The notes: generated by a model from the letters alone, not told the origin. A stretch of DNA of 64,000 nucleotides from Aliivibrio_A sp016764915 (GCA_965224595.1 OZ245058.1:2914001-2978000), one strand, 5' to 3'. Counted from the stretch's first letter, positions 8,812-18,733 are shown. A program made the numbers and translations.

Positions 8812-10362
8812 ATGAAAACCTTAAAGACCAAACTAGCTATTGCTTTAATGGCTGCAGGCCTTAGTTTTAGCGCTGCAGCAGCAGATATTACAGTTGCTTA
8901 TGATGCAGATCCAGTATCACTTGATCCGCATGAGCAACTGTCGGGTGGTACTCTGCAGATGTCACATATGCTGTTTGATCCGTTAGTGCGATTCACTAAA
9001 ACATTCGACTTTGAAGCGCGTATTGCTGAGAAATGGGAGCGTGTTGATGAAACAACGTTCCGTTTTAACCTGCGTAAAGGTGTTAAGTTCCATTCAGGTA
9101 ATAGTTTAACGGCTGACGATGTTATTTGGACATTTGAGCGTTTAAAAATCTCGGGTGATTTTAAAGGGGTTTTTGCCCCTTACGAAAAAATGACTAAAAT
9201 TGATGACTACACGGTAGAGATCAAATCAACGGAACCCTATCCACTGGTTTTACAGACAGCAACTTACATTTTCCCTATGGACAAGAAGTTCTACTCTGGT
9301 CAAATGGATGGCAAAGATAAGTCTGAAATCGTTAAACACGGTAGTTCATACGCTTCAACCAATGTATCAGGTACGGGACCATTTACAGTCACTTTTCGTG
9401 AACAGGGCGTGAAAGTGGTTTTTGAACGTTTTGATGGTTACTGGGATACAAAATCTCCAGGCAACGTAGACAAACTTACTCTGGTACCAATCAAAGAGAA
9501 TGCAACTCGTGTTGCTGCACTTCTTTCTGGTGATGTGGATATGATTCACCCAGTTGCTCCGAATGATCAAAAGCGTGTTAAAGGCGCTAAAAATATCAAT
9601 CTTACTACGGTAGCTGGCACTCGTATTATCACGTTCCAAATGAACCAAGATAGCAACCCTGCATTGAAAGATGTGCGTGTACGCCAAGCGATTGTTCATG
9701 CGATTAATAACGATGGTATCGTTAAGAAAATCATGAAAGGTTTTGCAACTACTGCTGGTCAGCAAGGCCCAGTAGGTTACGCTGGCTATAGCGCAGAGTT
9801 AGTTCCTCGTTATGACCTGAAAAAAGCAAAACAGCTAATGAAAGAAGCGGGCTACGAGAATGGCTTTAAGCTTTCTATGATGGCACCGAACAACCGTTAT
9901 GTTAACGATGCTCAAATTGCTCAAGCATCAGCAGCTATGCTTTCTAAGATCGGCATTAAGGTTGACCTTAAAACGATGCCTAAAGCACAGTACTGGCCTG
10001 AGTTTGATAAGTGTTCTGCAGACATGATGATGATTGGTTGGCATTCAGATACCGAAGATTCTGCAAACTTCTCAGAATTCTTAACCATGACTCGTAACGA
10101 AGAGACTGGTAAAGGCGCGTATAACTGTGGTCACTACTCAAATACTGACGTAGATAACCTTGTTAATTCTGCAAATGCTGAGACCGACCCTGCTAAGCGT
10201 GGCGCGATGCTGCAAAAAGTAGAAGCGACTCTGTATAACGAAGCGGCATTTGTTCCTCTTCATTGGCAGAATCTAGCGTGGGGCTCTAAGTCTAACCTTG
10301 ATGTTGAACCAGTCGTTAACGCTCTAAACTTCCCTTATTTTGGCGACTTAGTTGTTAAATAA
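8812..10362 (+). CDS. Peptide ABC transporter, periplasmic substrate-binding protein
   Basis: A 516-residue SBP_bac_5 (OppA/DppA) family protein. It has a classic signal peptide (MKTLKTKLAIALMAAGLSF, cleavage near SAAAA-D) and the family patterns DPHEQLSGGTLQMSHMLFDPL, FNLRKGVKFHSG, LTADDVIWTFERL and VRQAIVHAIN. It captures the substrate, probably a peptide, and hands it to the permease pair. A strong AAGGAG ribosome site lies 7 bp before the ATG. Its separation from neighbouring genes by hairpins suggests it is made in excess over the membrane parts, as is usual for binding proteins. Confidence 0.95.
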   Translation: MKTLKTKLAIALMAAGLSFSAAAADITVAYDADPVSLDPHEQLSGGTLQMSHMLFDPLVRFTKTFDFEARIAEKWERVDETTFRFNLRKGVKFHSGNSLTADDVIWTFERLKISGDFKGVFAPYEKMTKIDDYTVEIKSTEPYPLVLQTATYIFPMDKKFYSGQMDGKDKSEIVKHGSSYASTNVSGTGPFTVTFREQGVKVVFERFDGYWDTKSPGNVDKLTLVPIKENATRVAALLSGDVDMIHPVAPNDQKRVKGAKNINLTTVAGTRIITFQMNQDSNPALKDVRVRQAIVHAINNDGIVKKIMKGFATTAGQQGPVGYAGYSAELVPRYDLKKAKQLMKEAGYENGFKLSMMAPNNRYVNDAQIAQASAAMLSKIGIKVDLKTMPKAQYWPEFDKCSADMMMIGWHSDTEDSANFSEFLTMTRNEETGKGAYNCGHYSNTDVDNLVNSANAETDPAKRGAMLQKVEATLYNEAAFVPLHWQNLAWGSKSNLDVEPVVNALNFPYFGDLVVK

Positions 10363-10388
10363 GAGACGGTAAAAAAGTAACTCGTACA

Positions 10389-10426
10389 TGGCGCTTTTAT
10401 CAAACTTTCGTCAGATGAAAGCGCCA
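10389..10426 (+). terminator. Attenuating hairpin between binding protein and permease genes
   Basis: A 9-bp stem (TGGCGCTTT / AAAGCGCCA) with a 20-nt loop, followed by ATTTTCTCTC. The imperfect T tract suggests partial termination or protection of the 3' end of the binding-protein mRNA. Confidence 0.55.
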
Positions 10427-10469
10427 ATTTTCTCTCTGTTTTAATTTTTCATAGTTTGGGAGACAAGGA

Positions 10470-11447
10470 ATGTTTACGTTTCTGGTCAAGCGCCTGTTTC
10501 AGGCACTGATAGTGATGTTTGTGATCAGTTTGGTGGCTTTTGCTATCCAAGATAACCTAGGTGACCCGTTGCGTGAGCTGGTAGGCCAATCTGTTTCTGA
10601 GAAGGAGCGTCAAGTGCTTCGTGATGAATTGGGTCTGAATGATCCCTACATGACTAAATACAGTCGATTTATTACTAATGCGGTTCAAGGTGATCTTGGT
10701 ACTTCATACTTCTTTAAAAGACCTGCTGTCGACGTTATTTTTGATAAACTCGAAGCGACGTTAGAGCTGGTGTTTGGCGCAGCACTTATCATCGTTGTTG
10801 TTTCTATCCCTCTTGGTGTTTACTCAGCAATACACCCCAAAAGTACTTGTACAAAAGTGATCATGGCACTGAGTAGTGTCGGCATATCGGTACCGGTATT
10901 TTTAACGGCTATTTTATTGATGTATCTGTTCTCTATTGAGCTGAACTGGCTACCATCGTATGGACGTGGTGAGACCATGAATGTCTTCGGTTGGGAAACT
11001 GGATTTCTTACTAAAGATGGTTTGTTACACCTTATTCTGCCATGTGTTTCTCTAGCATCAATCATGCTACCGCTATTTATTCGTCTGGTTCGTTCAGAGA
11101 TGTTAGAAGCGTTGAGCTCAGAATACGTTAAATTCGCAACCGCCAAGGGCATTGCGATGAACAAAATCTATTATCAACACGCGCTTAAAAATACCATGCT
11201 GCCCGTGATCACTGTGGGCGGGGTTCAAATAGGCACCATGGTTGCTTACACCATCCTTACCGAAACGGTTTTCCAGTGGCCTGGTACCGGCTTTCTATTT
11301 TTAGAGGCGATTAACCGCGTAGATACGCCACTCATCACCGCTTATGTTATTTTTGTCGGTTTAATTTTTGTGGTTACAAATACTATTGTTGACCTGTTAT
11401 ATGGTTTGATTAACCCAACCGTGAACCTAACTGGTAAAGGAGCGTAA
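10470..11447 (+). CDS. Peptide ABC transporter, permease 1 (DppB/OppB type)
   Basis: A 325-residue inner-membrane permease with the BPD_transp_1 fold. It has an N-terminal helix (LVKRLFQALIVMFVISLVAF), a periplasmic segment, and five further helices. The coupling loop that contacts the ATPase is EALSSEYVKFATAKGI. Family pattern DELGLNDPYMTKYSRFI is present. A GGGAGACAAGGA ribosome site precedes the ATG. The next permease starts 2 bp after its stop, so translation is coupled. Confidence 0.95.
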   Translation: MFTFLVKRLFQALIVMFVISLVAFAIQDNLGDPLRELVGQSVSEKERQVLRDELGLNDPYMTKYSRFITNAVQGDLGTSYFFKRPAVDVIFDKLEATLELVFGAALIIVVVSIPLGVYSAIHPKSTCTKVIMALSSVGISVPVFLTAILLMYLFSIELNWLPSYGRGETMNVFGWETGFLTKDGLLHLILPCVSLASIMLPLFIRLVRSEMLEALSSEYVKFATAKGIAMNKIYYQHALKNTMLPVITVGGVQIGTMVAYTILTETVFQWPGTGFLFLEAINRVDTPLITAYVIFVGLIFVVTNTIVDLLYGLINPTVNLTGKGA

Positions 11448-11449
11448 GC

Positions 11450-12394
11450 ATGAATACGGTAACCTCTTCACACGTTCCTACTCGTTGGGAAAGTATTAAA
11501 AACTCTGACATTGTCTACTACTTCTTAAAAGACAAAGTTGCGATGTTTAGCTTGGCTGTGTTTTTAACTTTTTTCCTCTCTGCAGTATTAGCACCTGTGA
11601 TTGCACCAACCAATCCATACGATCTTACCTCGGTTGATATTATGGATTCAGAGCTTCCACCGTCATGGATGGAAGAGGGGGATGATCGATTTCTACTGGG
11701 AACGGATGATCAAGGCCGTGATATATTTTCGACTATTCTTTATGGTTCACGACTATCACTAACCATTGGTTTTCTAGCGGTAGCAGTTCAGCTATTTTTA
11801 GGTATTATTATTGGTTTGTCTGCGGGTTATTTCGGTGGACGTGTTGATAGTTTCTTAATGCGATTTGCGGATGTACAGCTCTCCTTTTCGACCATGATGG
11901 TTGCGATCATTGTGTCTGCCATCTTTAAAGCGAGTTTTGGTGGCGAGTTCTTTAGTGAATACGCGGTTCTTATGCTGGTGGTGATTATCGGTATAGCAGA
12001 GTGGCCACAATACGCTCGTACCATTCGCGCATCGGTATTGGCCGAGAAGAAAAAAGAGTATGTAGAAGCGGCTCAAGTGATGGGCTTTAATGCGGGGCGT
12101 ATTATGTTTAGACATATTCTGCCTAACTGTTTGTCGCCGATTCTGGTTATTTCTACTGTACAGGTGGCTAATGCCATCATGTCTGAAGCCGCCCTCTCTT
12201 TCTTAGGGTTAGGTTTACCTGTTGATCAGCCCTCTTTAGGTGCCCTGATCAGTATCGGTTTTAAATATATCTTCTCAGGTGCTTGGTGGATTACTGCCTT
12301 CCCTGGCATCGTTCTAGTTACTTTGGTTTTAGTCATTAACCTGTTAGGCGATTGGCTAAGAGATGCATTTAACCCTAAAATATATAAAGGTTAA
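11450..12394 (+). CDS. Peptide ABC transporter, permease 2 (DppC/OppC type)
   Basis: A 314-residue inner-membrane permease, the partner of the preceding gene. It shows the N-terminal OppC segment, FLLGTDDQGRDIFSTILYGSRLSL (typical of the DppC subfamily), and the coupling loop EYVEAAQVMGFNAGRIMFRHILP. It ends the operon; a terminator follows 27 bp after the stop. Confidence 0.95.
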   Translation: MNTVTSSHVPTRWESIKNSDIVYYFLKDKVAMFSLAVFLTFFLSAVLAPVIAPTNPYDLTSVDIMDSELPPSWMEEGDDRFLLGTDDQGRDIFSTILYGSRLSLTIGFLAVAVQLFLGIIIGLSAGYFGGRVDSFLMRFADVQLSFSTMMVAIIVSAIFKASFGGEFFSEYAVLMLVVIIGIAEWPQYARTIRASVLAEKKKEYVEAAQVMGFNAGRIMFRHILPNCLSPILVISTVQVANAIMSEAALSFLGLGLPVDQPSLGALISIGFKYIFSGAWWITAFPGIVLVTLVLVINLLGDWLRDAFNPKIYKG

Positions 12395-12420
12395 TTGGCT
12401 GAGATTCACATAAACAATAA

Positions 12421-12448
12421 ATTGCTCATTATTATGGGCAATTTTTTT
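12421..12448 (+). terminator. Terminator of the peptide transporter operon
   Basis: Stem ATTGCTC / GGGCAAT (one T-G pair) with an 8-nt loop, followed by a run of seven T. Confidence 0.88.
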
Positions 12449-12538
12449 ATTTAAATATCGAAAGTGCAGATTTTTGATCTAAGATGAGTAATCGATTGTA
12501 TTCATCTATTTTTAATAGAACCAGATAAGATCTCTCAT

Positions 12539-13513
12539 ATGAATCAGATAAAAACAACGCTAATCACCAGTGGTTTACTTGCGACAGCTCTATTCATGAG
12601 CACTTCTGTACACGCGAACAGCAGTCAATTAGTTGCTCCTTGTGCAACAGCAGAGAGCACTAAAAATGGCATTTCTCTGCTCTCTACAGAGTGCCCAGTT
12701 GGTAATGGCTTGTGGGCTAATATGAAACCAAAACATGAAAACAGTGATTTTTGGTTGCAGTGTGGTGTGTACCGTAAAGGGGTGAGCAGTAAAAATCTGG
12801 CCCGTATTCAATTGAGAGTCTCTGAAAAAGTCAGCGTAAAGCTCACAGGAAAAGGGTTTCAACGCTGTTTAGTTGGCCCATATAAGGCTTACGAAAATGC
12901 AGTGGGGGACATGACAGCCTTACGTAAAAACAGAATATTTAAAGACTCCTTCATTCGCGAAGTTAAATTAAGTGATGTTGTGGCCATAGAGCCTACCGTT
13001 CAAACAACAGTTAAACCCGCCGCTACAGCAGTCGTGGCACCTGCAGTAATCGCAAAACCCGAATCGACTGTTGTAGATCCAGCACCTCAAGTCGAGGCGG
13101 TTGCAGAACCAGTGGTGGTTGCAATATTGCCTGTGGCAGTCAAAGAGGAACCTATAGAAGAGAAAGCCGTTCACAGCACTGATAAACTAGAAGTGCGACG
13201 TCAGGCCGTTATTAATGGTTATACTTACCTAGTGCCGTTTATTGGCGGTGACACGGAAAGTACCTATATGGAACATGATCAGGCTTGGATTAGAGAGAAT
13301 TTTGCATCCGCTACTAAAATTTGTCAGTCACTCGACATGACCCTTGTGTCGACCGAGCAGTGGAAAACTCTACGAGACTCGAAGAGAATGGAGAGTGAAA
13401 GCTGGCCTTTACAGCTGCCTTACTGGGGTGAGCATGAACAAGGTATGTTCATGGATGGTTTTGGCACTAAGCTAAAAGGTGCGGCACTACTTAACGTCGT
13501 GTGTGTTAAGTAG
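12539..13513 (+). CDS. Secreted protein with a SPOR-like domain and unknown C-terminal domain
   Basis: A 324-residue protein of unknown function. An N-terminal signal peptide (about residues 1-26, ending VHAN) is followed by a SPOR-like region (FWLQCGVYRKG... QRCLVGPYKAYENAVGDM, about residues 75-145), a low-complexity linker rich in Pro, Val, Ala and Glu (about 150-215), and a compact C-terminal domain of about 100 residues with YTYLVPFIGGD and two aromatic-rich stretches. SPOR domains bind denuded peptidoglycan glycans at division sites, so a cell-wall role is possible. The conserved region also holds Cys pairs, fitting a periplasmic protein. No strong ribosome site is seen before the ATG. 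Confidence 0.8.
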   Translation: MNQIKTTLITSGLLATALFMSTSVHANSSQLVAPCATAESTKNGISLLSTECPVGNGLWANMKPKHENSDFWLQCGVYRKGVSSKNLARIQLRVSEKVSVKLTGKGFQRCLVGPYKAYENAVGDMTALRKNRIFKDSFIREVKLSDVVAIEPTVQTTVKPAATAVVAPAVIAKPESTVVDPAPQVEAVAEPVVVAILPVAVKEEPIEEKAVHSTDKLEVRRQAVINGYTYLVPFIGGDTESTYMEHDQAWIRENFASATKICQSLDMTLVSTEQWKTLRDSKRMESESWPLQLPYWGEHEQGMFMDGFGTKLKGAALLNVVCVK

Positions 13514-13536
13514 TTAATAAGTACATACGAAAAAAA

Positions 13537-13569
13537 AGAGCCTCTCATACTCTATGAGAAGCTCTTTTT
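13537..13569. terminator. Bidirectional terminator between the SPOR-like gene and gor
   Basis: A 12-bp stem (AGAGCCTCTCAT / ATGAGAAGCTCT, one mismatch) with a 5-nt loop, flanked by a run of A on the left and TTTTTA on the right. It serves both convergent genes. Confidence 0.92.
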
Positions 13570-13586
13570 ATTGAAAGTATCTTTTA

Positions 13587-14942
13587 CTATCTCATGGTAA
13601 CAAATTCTTCAGAACCTGTTGGATGGATAGCCACAACACTATCAAAATCGGCTTTGGTTGCGCCCATCTTCATGGCGACAGCGAAGCCTTGAATCATCTC
13701 ATCAACCGTAAATCCGATACCGTGAAGACCAACGACTTTCTCATCAGCGCCTGCGCAAACCAGTTTCATTTGGCACGGTTGACGGTGTTTAGTTACCGCA
13801 GTGTACATGGCGGCAAAACCTGAAGTGTAGACTTTAACGTTAGCTTCACCATACTGAGCAACCGCTTCAGATTCGGTTAACCCGATAGTGCCAATAGGTG
13901 GGTGGCTAAAGACAACAGTAGGAACTAGGTCGTAATCCATTTTGGCGTTAGTTTGGTTGTTAAATAGACGCTCAGAGAGTAAGCGAGCCGCTTTAACGGC
14001 AACGGGTGTTAGCTCAATACCACCTTCCATGATGTCACCCACACAGTAGATGCCTTTCACGTTAGTCTCTTGGTACTCGTCGACTTTGATGAAGCCGTAA
14101 TCATTGGTTGCTACGCCAGTAACGCCTAAGTTGATCGCATCGGTCGTTGGGTGACGGCCAATTGCCCAAATGAGCGTATCAACGTTTTGCGTGTGACCAT
14201 TTTCAAAGTGCAACGTTAAGCTCTCATCAGACTCTTTAACCACTTTGGTTGGAATTGAGTGAGTATGAAGTTTTGGCCCTTCTGCTTCCATCACGTCAAC
14301 TAAGGTTTTAATGATTAAAGGATCAAAGCTGCGCAGTGGCGATTCTTTGCGAACAAACAGATGGGTCTCGGTGCCAAGGGCATTTAATACGCCTGCAATT
14401 TCAACCGCAATATAACCAGCACCAACGACAGCAACACGTTTAGGTTGATCGACAATGTCGAAGAAGCCGTTTGAATCGATGCCGTGCTCGGCGCCAGGAA
14501 TGTTTGGAATGGTTGGGCGGCCACCCACAGCAATCAGGATATGATCTGCAGTGTAGTGCTCACCGTTTACTTCAACGGTTTTTTCATCAATAAATTTGGC
14601 AAAACCGCGAATCACGTTCACTTTATTGTTATCAAGAACACGATCATAAGATTGGTGAATACGGCCAATATAGGCTTGACGGTTCTCTACCATTTTTGCC
14701 CAGCTGAAGCTTTTTACATCAACGTCGAAGCCATAATCTTCCGCATACAGATTGATCGCATCCGCAACTTGTGCGCCATGCCACATTACTTTCTTAGGAA
14801 CACAGCCTACGTTTACGCAGGTGCCACCTAAATCTTTGGCTTCAATCAAGGCTACTTTTGCGCCGTGCATGGCTGCGCGGTTTGCTGATGCAATGCCACC
14901 GCTGCCGCCGCCGATACAGATATAATCAAAATGCGTTGTCAT
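13587..14942 (-). CDS. gor: Glutathione reductase
   Basis: A 451-residue NADPH-dependent flavoenzyme that reduces glutathione disulfide in the cytoplasm. It is close to E. coli Gor over the whole length. Visible are the FAD motif GGGSGGIASANRAA, the redox disulfide GGTCVNVGCVPKK (C42, C47), the NADPH Rossmann motif VVGAGYIAVEIAGVL, the second FAD motif VGDIMEGGIELTPVA, and the C-terminal catalytic pair in HPTGSEEF. The frame extends four codons upstream, but the ATG at 14942 gives the family start MTTHFDYI and has a GGAGA ribosome site. Convergent with the SPOR-like gene; rlmJ lies upstream on the same strand. Confidence 0.98.
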   Translation of the reverse strand: MTTHFDYICIGGGSGGIASANRAAMHGAKVALIEAKDLGGTCVNVGCVPKKVMWHGAQVADAINLYAEDYGFDVDVKSFSWAKMVENRQAYIGRIHQSYDRVLDNNKVNVIRGFAKFIDEKTVEVNGEHYTADHILIAVGGRPTIPNIPGAEHGIDSNGFFDIVDQPKRVAVVGAGYIAVEIAGVLNALGTETHLFVRKESPLRSFDPLIIKTLVDVMEAEGPKLHTHSIPTKVVKESDESLTLHFENGHTQNVDTLIWAIGRHPTTDAINLGVTGVATNDYGFIKVDEYQETNVKGIYCVGDIMEGGIELTPVAVKAARLLSERLFNNQTNAKMDYDLVPTVVFSHPPIGTIGLTESEAVAQYGEANVKVYTSGFAAMYTAVTKHRQPCQMKLVCAGADEKVVGLHGIGFTVDEMIQGFAVAMKMGATKADFDSVVAIHPTGSEEFVTMR

Positions 14943-15002
14943 GTGTTTCTCCACTGTTTTTATTATTACGTATTTTCTATCTTAAATTGATCTTGGGGCA
15001 GT

Positions 15003-15842
15003 TTATTCAGGAACAACCCATTCGATCTTAAAGTGTCCATTTTCAGGGGCGATTGCCTGCTTTAGAAAAGGAAGAATGGCCTGCATTTGGCTCTCTAATT
15101 TCCACGGAGGGTTAATCACAATCATGCCTGATGCTGTCATTCCTCGCTCTGTGGTATCTGGAGAGACACCCAGCTCAATTTGTAAGATTTTGCGAATGCC
15201 TGCCTTTTTGAGGCCATTGATCATGTCGTTGCTGTCAAAGCGGTTTACTACCGGGTACCAGATTGCATAGATACCGGTTTCCCAACGTTTGTGACTCTCT
15301 TTAATGGCATTCACCACGTCACGATACTCTTTGGCTAGCTCATAAGGAGGGTCAATTAAGACTAAACCTCTGCGCTCTTTTGGTGGCAGGCTGGCTTTCA
15401 GCTTGTCAAAGGCATCCTCTTTGTACATACGTACTTGACGATCGCCTCTAAATTCTTGCAATAGCAGAGGAAAATCGGTTGGGTGCAGCTCTGTTAATAC
15501 CATGCGGTCTTGATCGCGCAATTGAGCACGGCCGATACGTGGAGAGCCTGGGTAGTAACGAAGTTCGTCATCATTGTTCAGATCTTTCACAGCGTTGATG
15601 TAACTCAATATCTCTTCAGGCAGATCATGTTGCTGCCACAATTTGGCAATGCCTTGTTTGTATTCACCGGTTTTTTCAGACCACTCATGAGTGAGATCGT
15701 AACGACCAACGCCTGAATGGGTATCGTGATAAACAAAGGGAGTATCCTTCTGCTTTAAAGCATCTAGAATCAAACTTTGTACAATATGTTTAACGACATC
15801 GGCGTGGTTGCCAGCATGGAAGCTGTGACGATAACTAAGCAT
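15003..15842 (-). CDS. rlmJ: 23S rRNA (adenine-2030-N6)-methyltransferase RlmJ
   Basis: A 279-residue SAM-dependent methyltransferase (YhiR family) that modifies A2030 of 23S rRNA. It starts with the family-typical MLSYRHSFHAGNHADVVKH and contains the catalytic motif LVLIDPPYE, and the C-terminal GMTASGMIVINPPW. Length matches the family. gor begins about 60 bp downstream on the same strand; prlC is divergent. Confidence 0.96.
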   Translation of the reverse strand: MLSYRHSFHAGNHADVVKHIVQSLILDALKQKDTPFVYHDTHSGVGRYDLTHEWSEKTGEYKQGIAKLWQQHDLPEEILSYINAVKDLNNDDELRYYPGSPRIGRAQLRDQDRMVLTELHPTDFPLLLQEFRGDRQVRMYKEDAFDKLKASLPPKERRGLVLIDPPYELAKEYRDVVNAIKESHKRWETGIYAIWYPVVNRFDSNDMINGLKKAGIRKILQIELGVSPDTTERGMTASGMIVINPPWKLESQMQAILPFLKQAIAPENGHFKIEWVVPE

Positions 15843-15993
15843 GGGTGAACTCTTTTAAGAAATATTTCGCTTATTATGGCTTATTGTATGATTGGATGCA
15901 GCATATCAATGTAAGATGAGGATTGAAAAATAGCTTCTTCGCCTATATCTATGATTGATAAGTATCTAGCTCTCGATATACAAGGAACCGATC

Positions 15994-18036
15994 ATGTCGA
16001 ACCCATTGTTGACCTTTACCGATTTACCGCCATTCTCACAGATTCAACCGCAACACATTCAACCTGCCGTTGAGCAGGCGATTGCTGAGTGCCGTGCAAA
16101 AATTGAAGAGGTACTCGCTAGCGATCTTGAAGCCAGTTGGGAGACCATCTGCTCACCGTTAACGGAAACGGATGACAGGTTAAGTCGTATTTGGTCACCT
16201 ATTGGCCATTTAAATGGTGTCCTTAATAGCCCAGAACTTCGTGACGCGTATGAAGCATGTTTGCCATTATTATCTGAATACGGCACTTGGGTGGGTCAAC
16301 ATAAAGGCCTGTATGATGCCTATAAATCAATCAAGCAGAGCGCTGAATTTGATTCATTAAATCAAGCTCAAAAGAAAACGATTACCGATGCACTGCGTGA
16401 TTTTGAACTCTCTGGCATTGCTCTTCCTGTCGATCAACAAAAGCGTTATGGCGACATCAGTAAGCGTCAATCGGAGCTTGGCTCGTCATACAGTAATAAT
16501 GTGCTTGATGCGACGATGGGTTGGAGTAAACACATAACAGACGTCGCGGATCTGTCCGGCATGCCTGAGTCCGCCATTGCGGGAGCTAAAGCCGCAGCAG
16601 AAGATAAAGAGTTAGAAGGGTATTTGTTGACGTTAGAAATTCCGTCGTACCTACCTGTGATGACCTACTGCGATAATCAAGAACTGCGCAAAGAGTTGTA
16701 CGAAGCGTTCGTAACACGAGCTTCTGATCGTGGCCCGAATGCGGGTAAGTGGGACAATACCGACATCATGAACGAGTCATTAAAACTTCGTCATGAGATC
16801 GCACGCTTACTTGGTTTTAGCTCATTCAGTGAAAAATCATTGGCCACTAAAATGGCGGAGACTCCTGAGCAAGTATTGGGTTTCTTAAATGATTTAGCGG
16901 TTAAAGCCAAACCACAAGGTGAACGTGAAGTTGCAGAGCTTAAAGCCTTTGCGAAACAAGAGTGTGGTGTTGATGACTTAAACCTTTGGGATATCCCTTA
17001 CTACTCTGAGAAATTAAAACAGAAGCTATATCAAATTTCTGACGAAGAGCTGCGCCCATACTTCCCTGAAGAGCGTGCGATAGCGGGTCTGTTTGAAGTA
17101 TTACATCGCTTATTTGGTATGAGTGTAAAAGAGCGTAATGATGTCGATGTTTGGCATGAGTCGGTGCGTTTCTTTGATATCTTTGATGACACTGGAACAA
17201 TTCGCGGCAGCTTTTACTTCGACCTTTATGCGCGTGAGCATAAACGTGGTGGCGCATGGATGGATGAGTGCCGAGTTCGACGCACGACAGTCGATGGCGT
17301 GCTGCAAACTCCTGTTGCTTATCTTACCTGCAACTTCAATAAACCAGTCGGTGATAAACCAGCACTGTTTACCCACGATGAATTAGTGACGTTGTTCCAT
17401 GAATTTGGTCACGGTATCCACCATATGTTGACTCAAATTGATGTGGCCTCAGTATCGGGCATCAACGGCGTTCCTTGGGATGCGGTTGAACTGCCAAGTC
17501 AGTTCCTAGAGAACTGGTGTTATGAAGAGGAAGCGTTGGCCTTTATCTCAGGACACTACGAAACGGGTGAGCCACTACCAAAAGCGATGCTGGATAAAAT
17601 GTTAGCAGCGCAAAACTTCCAATCAGCGATGTTCATTTTACGTCAGTTAGAGTTGGGTCTGTTTGATTTCACCCTGCACAGCAATTTTGATCCTGACGTG
17701 GGTGCTCAAGTGTTAGAGACACTCGCAGAAGTTAAAGCAAAAGTCGCCGTGTTACCTGGCCTTGAGTGGAGCCGTTTCTCTCATGCGTTCAGCCATATTT
17801 TTGCGGGTGGATACAGCGCTGGATATTACAGCTACTTGTGGGCGGAAGTGCTCTCAGCAGATGCGTTCTCACTGTTTGAAGAGAAGGGCATCTTTAATAA
17901 AGAGACGGGCCAATCTTTCTTAAATAACATTTTAGAGATGGGAGGCAGTGAAGAGCCTATGACGCTATTTAAACGATTTAGAGGTCGTGAGCCACAGATT
18001 GATGCAATGCTGCGTCACCGTGGTGTTGTGAGTTAA
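15994..18036 (+). CDS. prlC: Oligopeptidase A (M3 zinc metallopeptidase)
   Basis: A 680-residue cytoplasmic M3-family peptidase that degrades oligopeptides, including cleaved signal peptides. The zinc site HEFGH is at about residue 469 in TLFHEFGHGIHHML, with the downstream glutamate ligand in the ELPSQFLENW segment. The long helical N-terminal region and the C-terminal GGYSAGYYSYLWAEVLSAD are family-typical. A GGAACC-rich leader precedes the ATG. Ends convergent with asnC, with a terminator between. Confidence 0.97.
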   Translation: MSNPLLTFTDLPPFSQIQPQHIQPAVEQAIAECRAKIEEVLASDLEASWETICSPLTETDDRLSRIWSPIGHLNGVLNSPELRDAYEACLPLLSEYGTWVGQHKGLYDAYKSIKQSAEFDSLNQAQKKTITDALRDFELSGIALPVDQQKRYGDISKRQSELGSSYSNNVLDATMGWSKHITDVADLSGMPESAIAGAKAAAEDKELEGYLLTLEIPSYLPVMTYCDNQELRKELYEAFVTRASDRGPNAGKWDNTDIMNESLKLRHEIARLLGFSSFSEKSLATKMAETPEQVLGFLNDLAVKAKPQGEREVAELKAFAKQECGVDDLNLWDIPYYSEKLKQKLYQISDEELRPYFPEERAIAGLFEVLHRLFGMSVKERNDVDVWHESVRFFDIFDDTGTIRGSFYFDLYAREHKRGGAWMDECRVRRTTVDGVLQTPVAYLTCNFNKPVGDKPALFTHDELVTLFHEFGHGIHHMLTQIDVASVSGINGVPWDAVELPSQFLENWCYEEEALAFISGHYETGEPLPKAMLDKMLAAQNFQSAMFILRQLELGLFDFTLHSNFDPDVGAQVLETLAEVKAKVAVLPGLEWSRFSHAFSHIFAGGYSAGYYSYLWAEVLSADAFSLFEEKGIFNKETGQSFLNNILEMGGSEEPMTLFKRFRGREPQIDAMLRHRGVVS

Positions 18037-18067
18037 TAGAGCGACTCTCACAGTGTTGAAATAGATA

Positions 18068-18093
18068 AAGCCAACGAGCGATCGTTGGCTTTT
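18068..18093. terminator. Terminator between prlC and asnC
   Basis: A 10-bp perfect stem (AAGCCAACGA / TCGTTGGCTT) with a 4-nt loop, followed by T-rich sequence on the plus strand. Confidence 0.85.
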
Positions 18094-18113
18094 GATGTTT
18101 TTAGTGTTGAGAT

Positions 18114-18575
18114 TTAAGGGATTACGTTACGGCTGATTGGATTCTGTAGTGAAATCAGGGTCTCTGTTGATTGCACCTCTTCAATTGACTGTAGCTTATC
18201 AATTAAAACAAATTGCAGCTCTTCGATAGACTTACACATCAGTTTGACGAAAATATTATAAGCCCCTGTGGTGTAATAAGCCTCAACCACTTCATCTAGT
18301 GCGTCCAGTTTTGCTATGGCCGAGTGGTAATCTCTGGCGGCATAAAGGTTAATACCAATAAAGCAGCAGACATCGTATCCCAGTGATTTTGGATTCACGA
18401 TCACTTCGGTACGTTCAATAATTTTAGCTGCGCGCATCTTCTCTATTCGAACGTGAACGGTTGCTGGGCTGACATCAAATCGTTTTGCCAACTCAGCGTA
18501 TGGGGTGCGAGCGTTATCCATTAAGGCTTTTAAGATCTCACGATCCAGATCGTCGATACGAGATTGATTATTCAT
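18114..18575 (-). CDS. asnC: AsnC transcriptional regulator
   Basis: A 153-residue Lrp/AsnC-family regulator. An N-terminal helix-turn-helix (ILKALMDNARTPYAELAKRF, SPATVHVRIEKM) is followed by the RAM ligand-binding domain with KSLGYDVCCFIGINL and EAYYTTGAYNIFVKLM. It matches E. coli AsnC, which responds to asparagine and controls asnA, at nearly every block. No asnA is adjacent here; the divergent neighbour is rsmJ. Confidence 0.94.
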   Translation of the reverse strand: MNNQSRIDDLDREILKALMDNARTPYAELAKRFDVSPATVHVRIEKMRAAKIIERTEVIVNPKSLGYDVCCFIGINLYAARDYHSAIAKLDALDEVVEAYYTTGAYNIFVKLMCKSIEELQFVLIDKLQSIEEVQSTETLISLQNPISRNVIP

Positions 18576-18733
18576 TAAGGGAATATCCTTATGGTCGAGC
18601 TGACAGTAGAGTCACAGAGGCCTTACAGTATGATAAAAACGCCTTTTTGTCATCGATGGATATCCCATGACTCGAGAATCGTGGTTATAATAGGGTCAAT
18701 ATTACTATCTATCCTCGTATTGTCGGAGATTCA

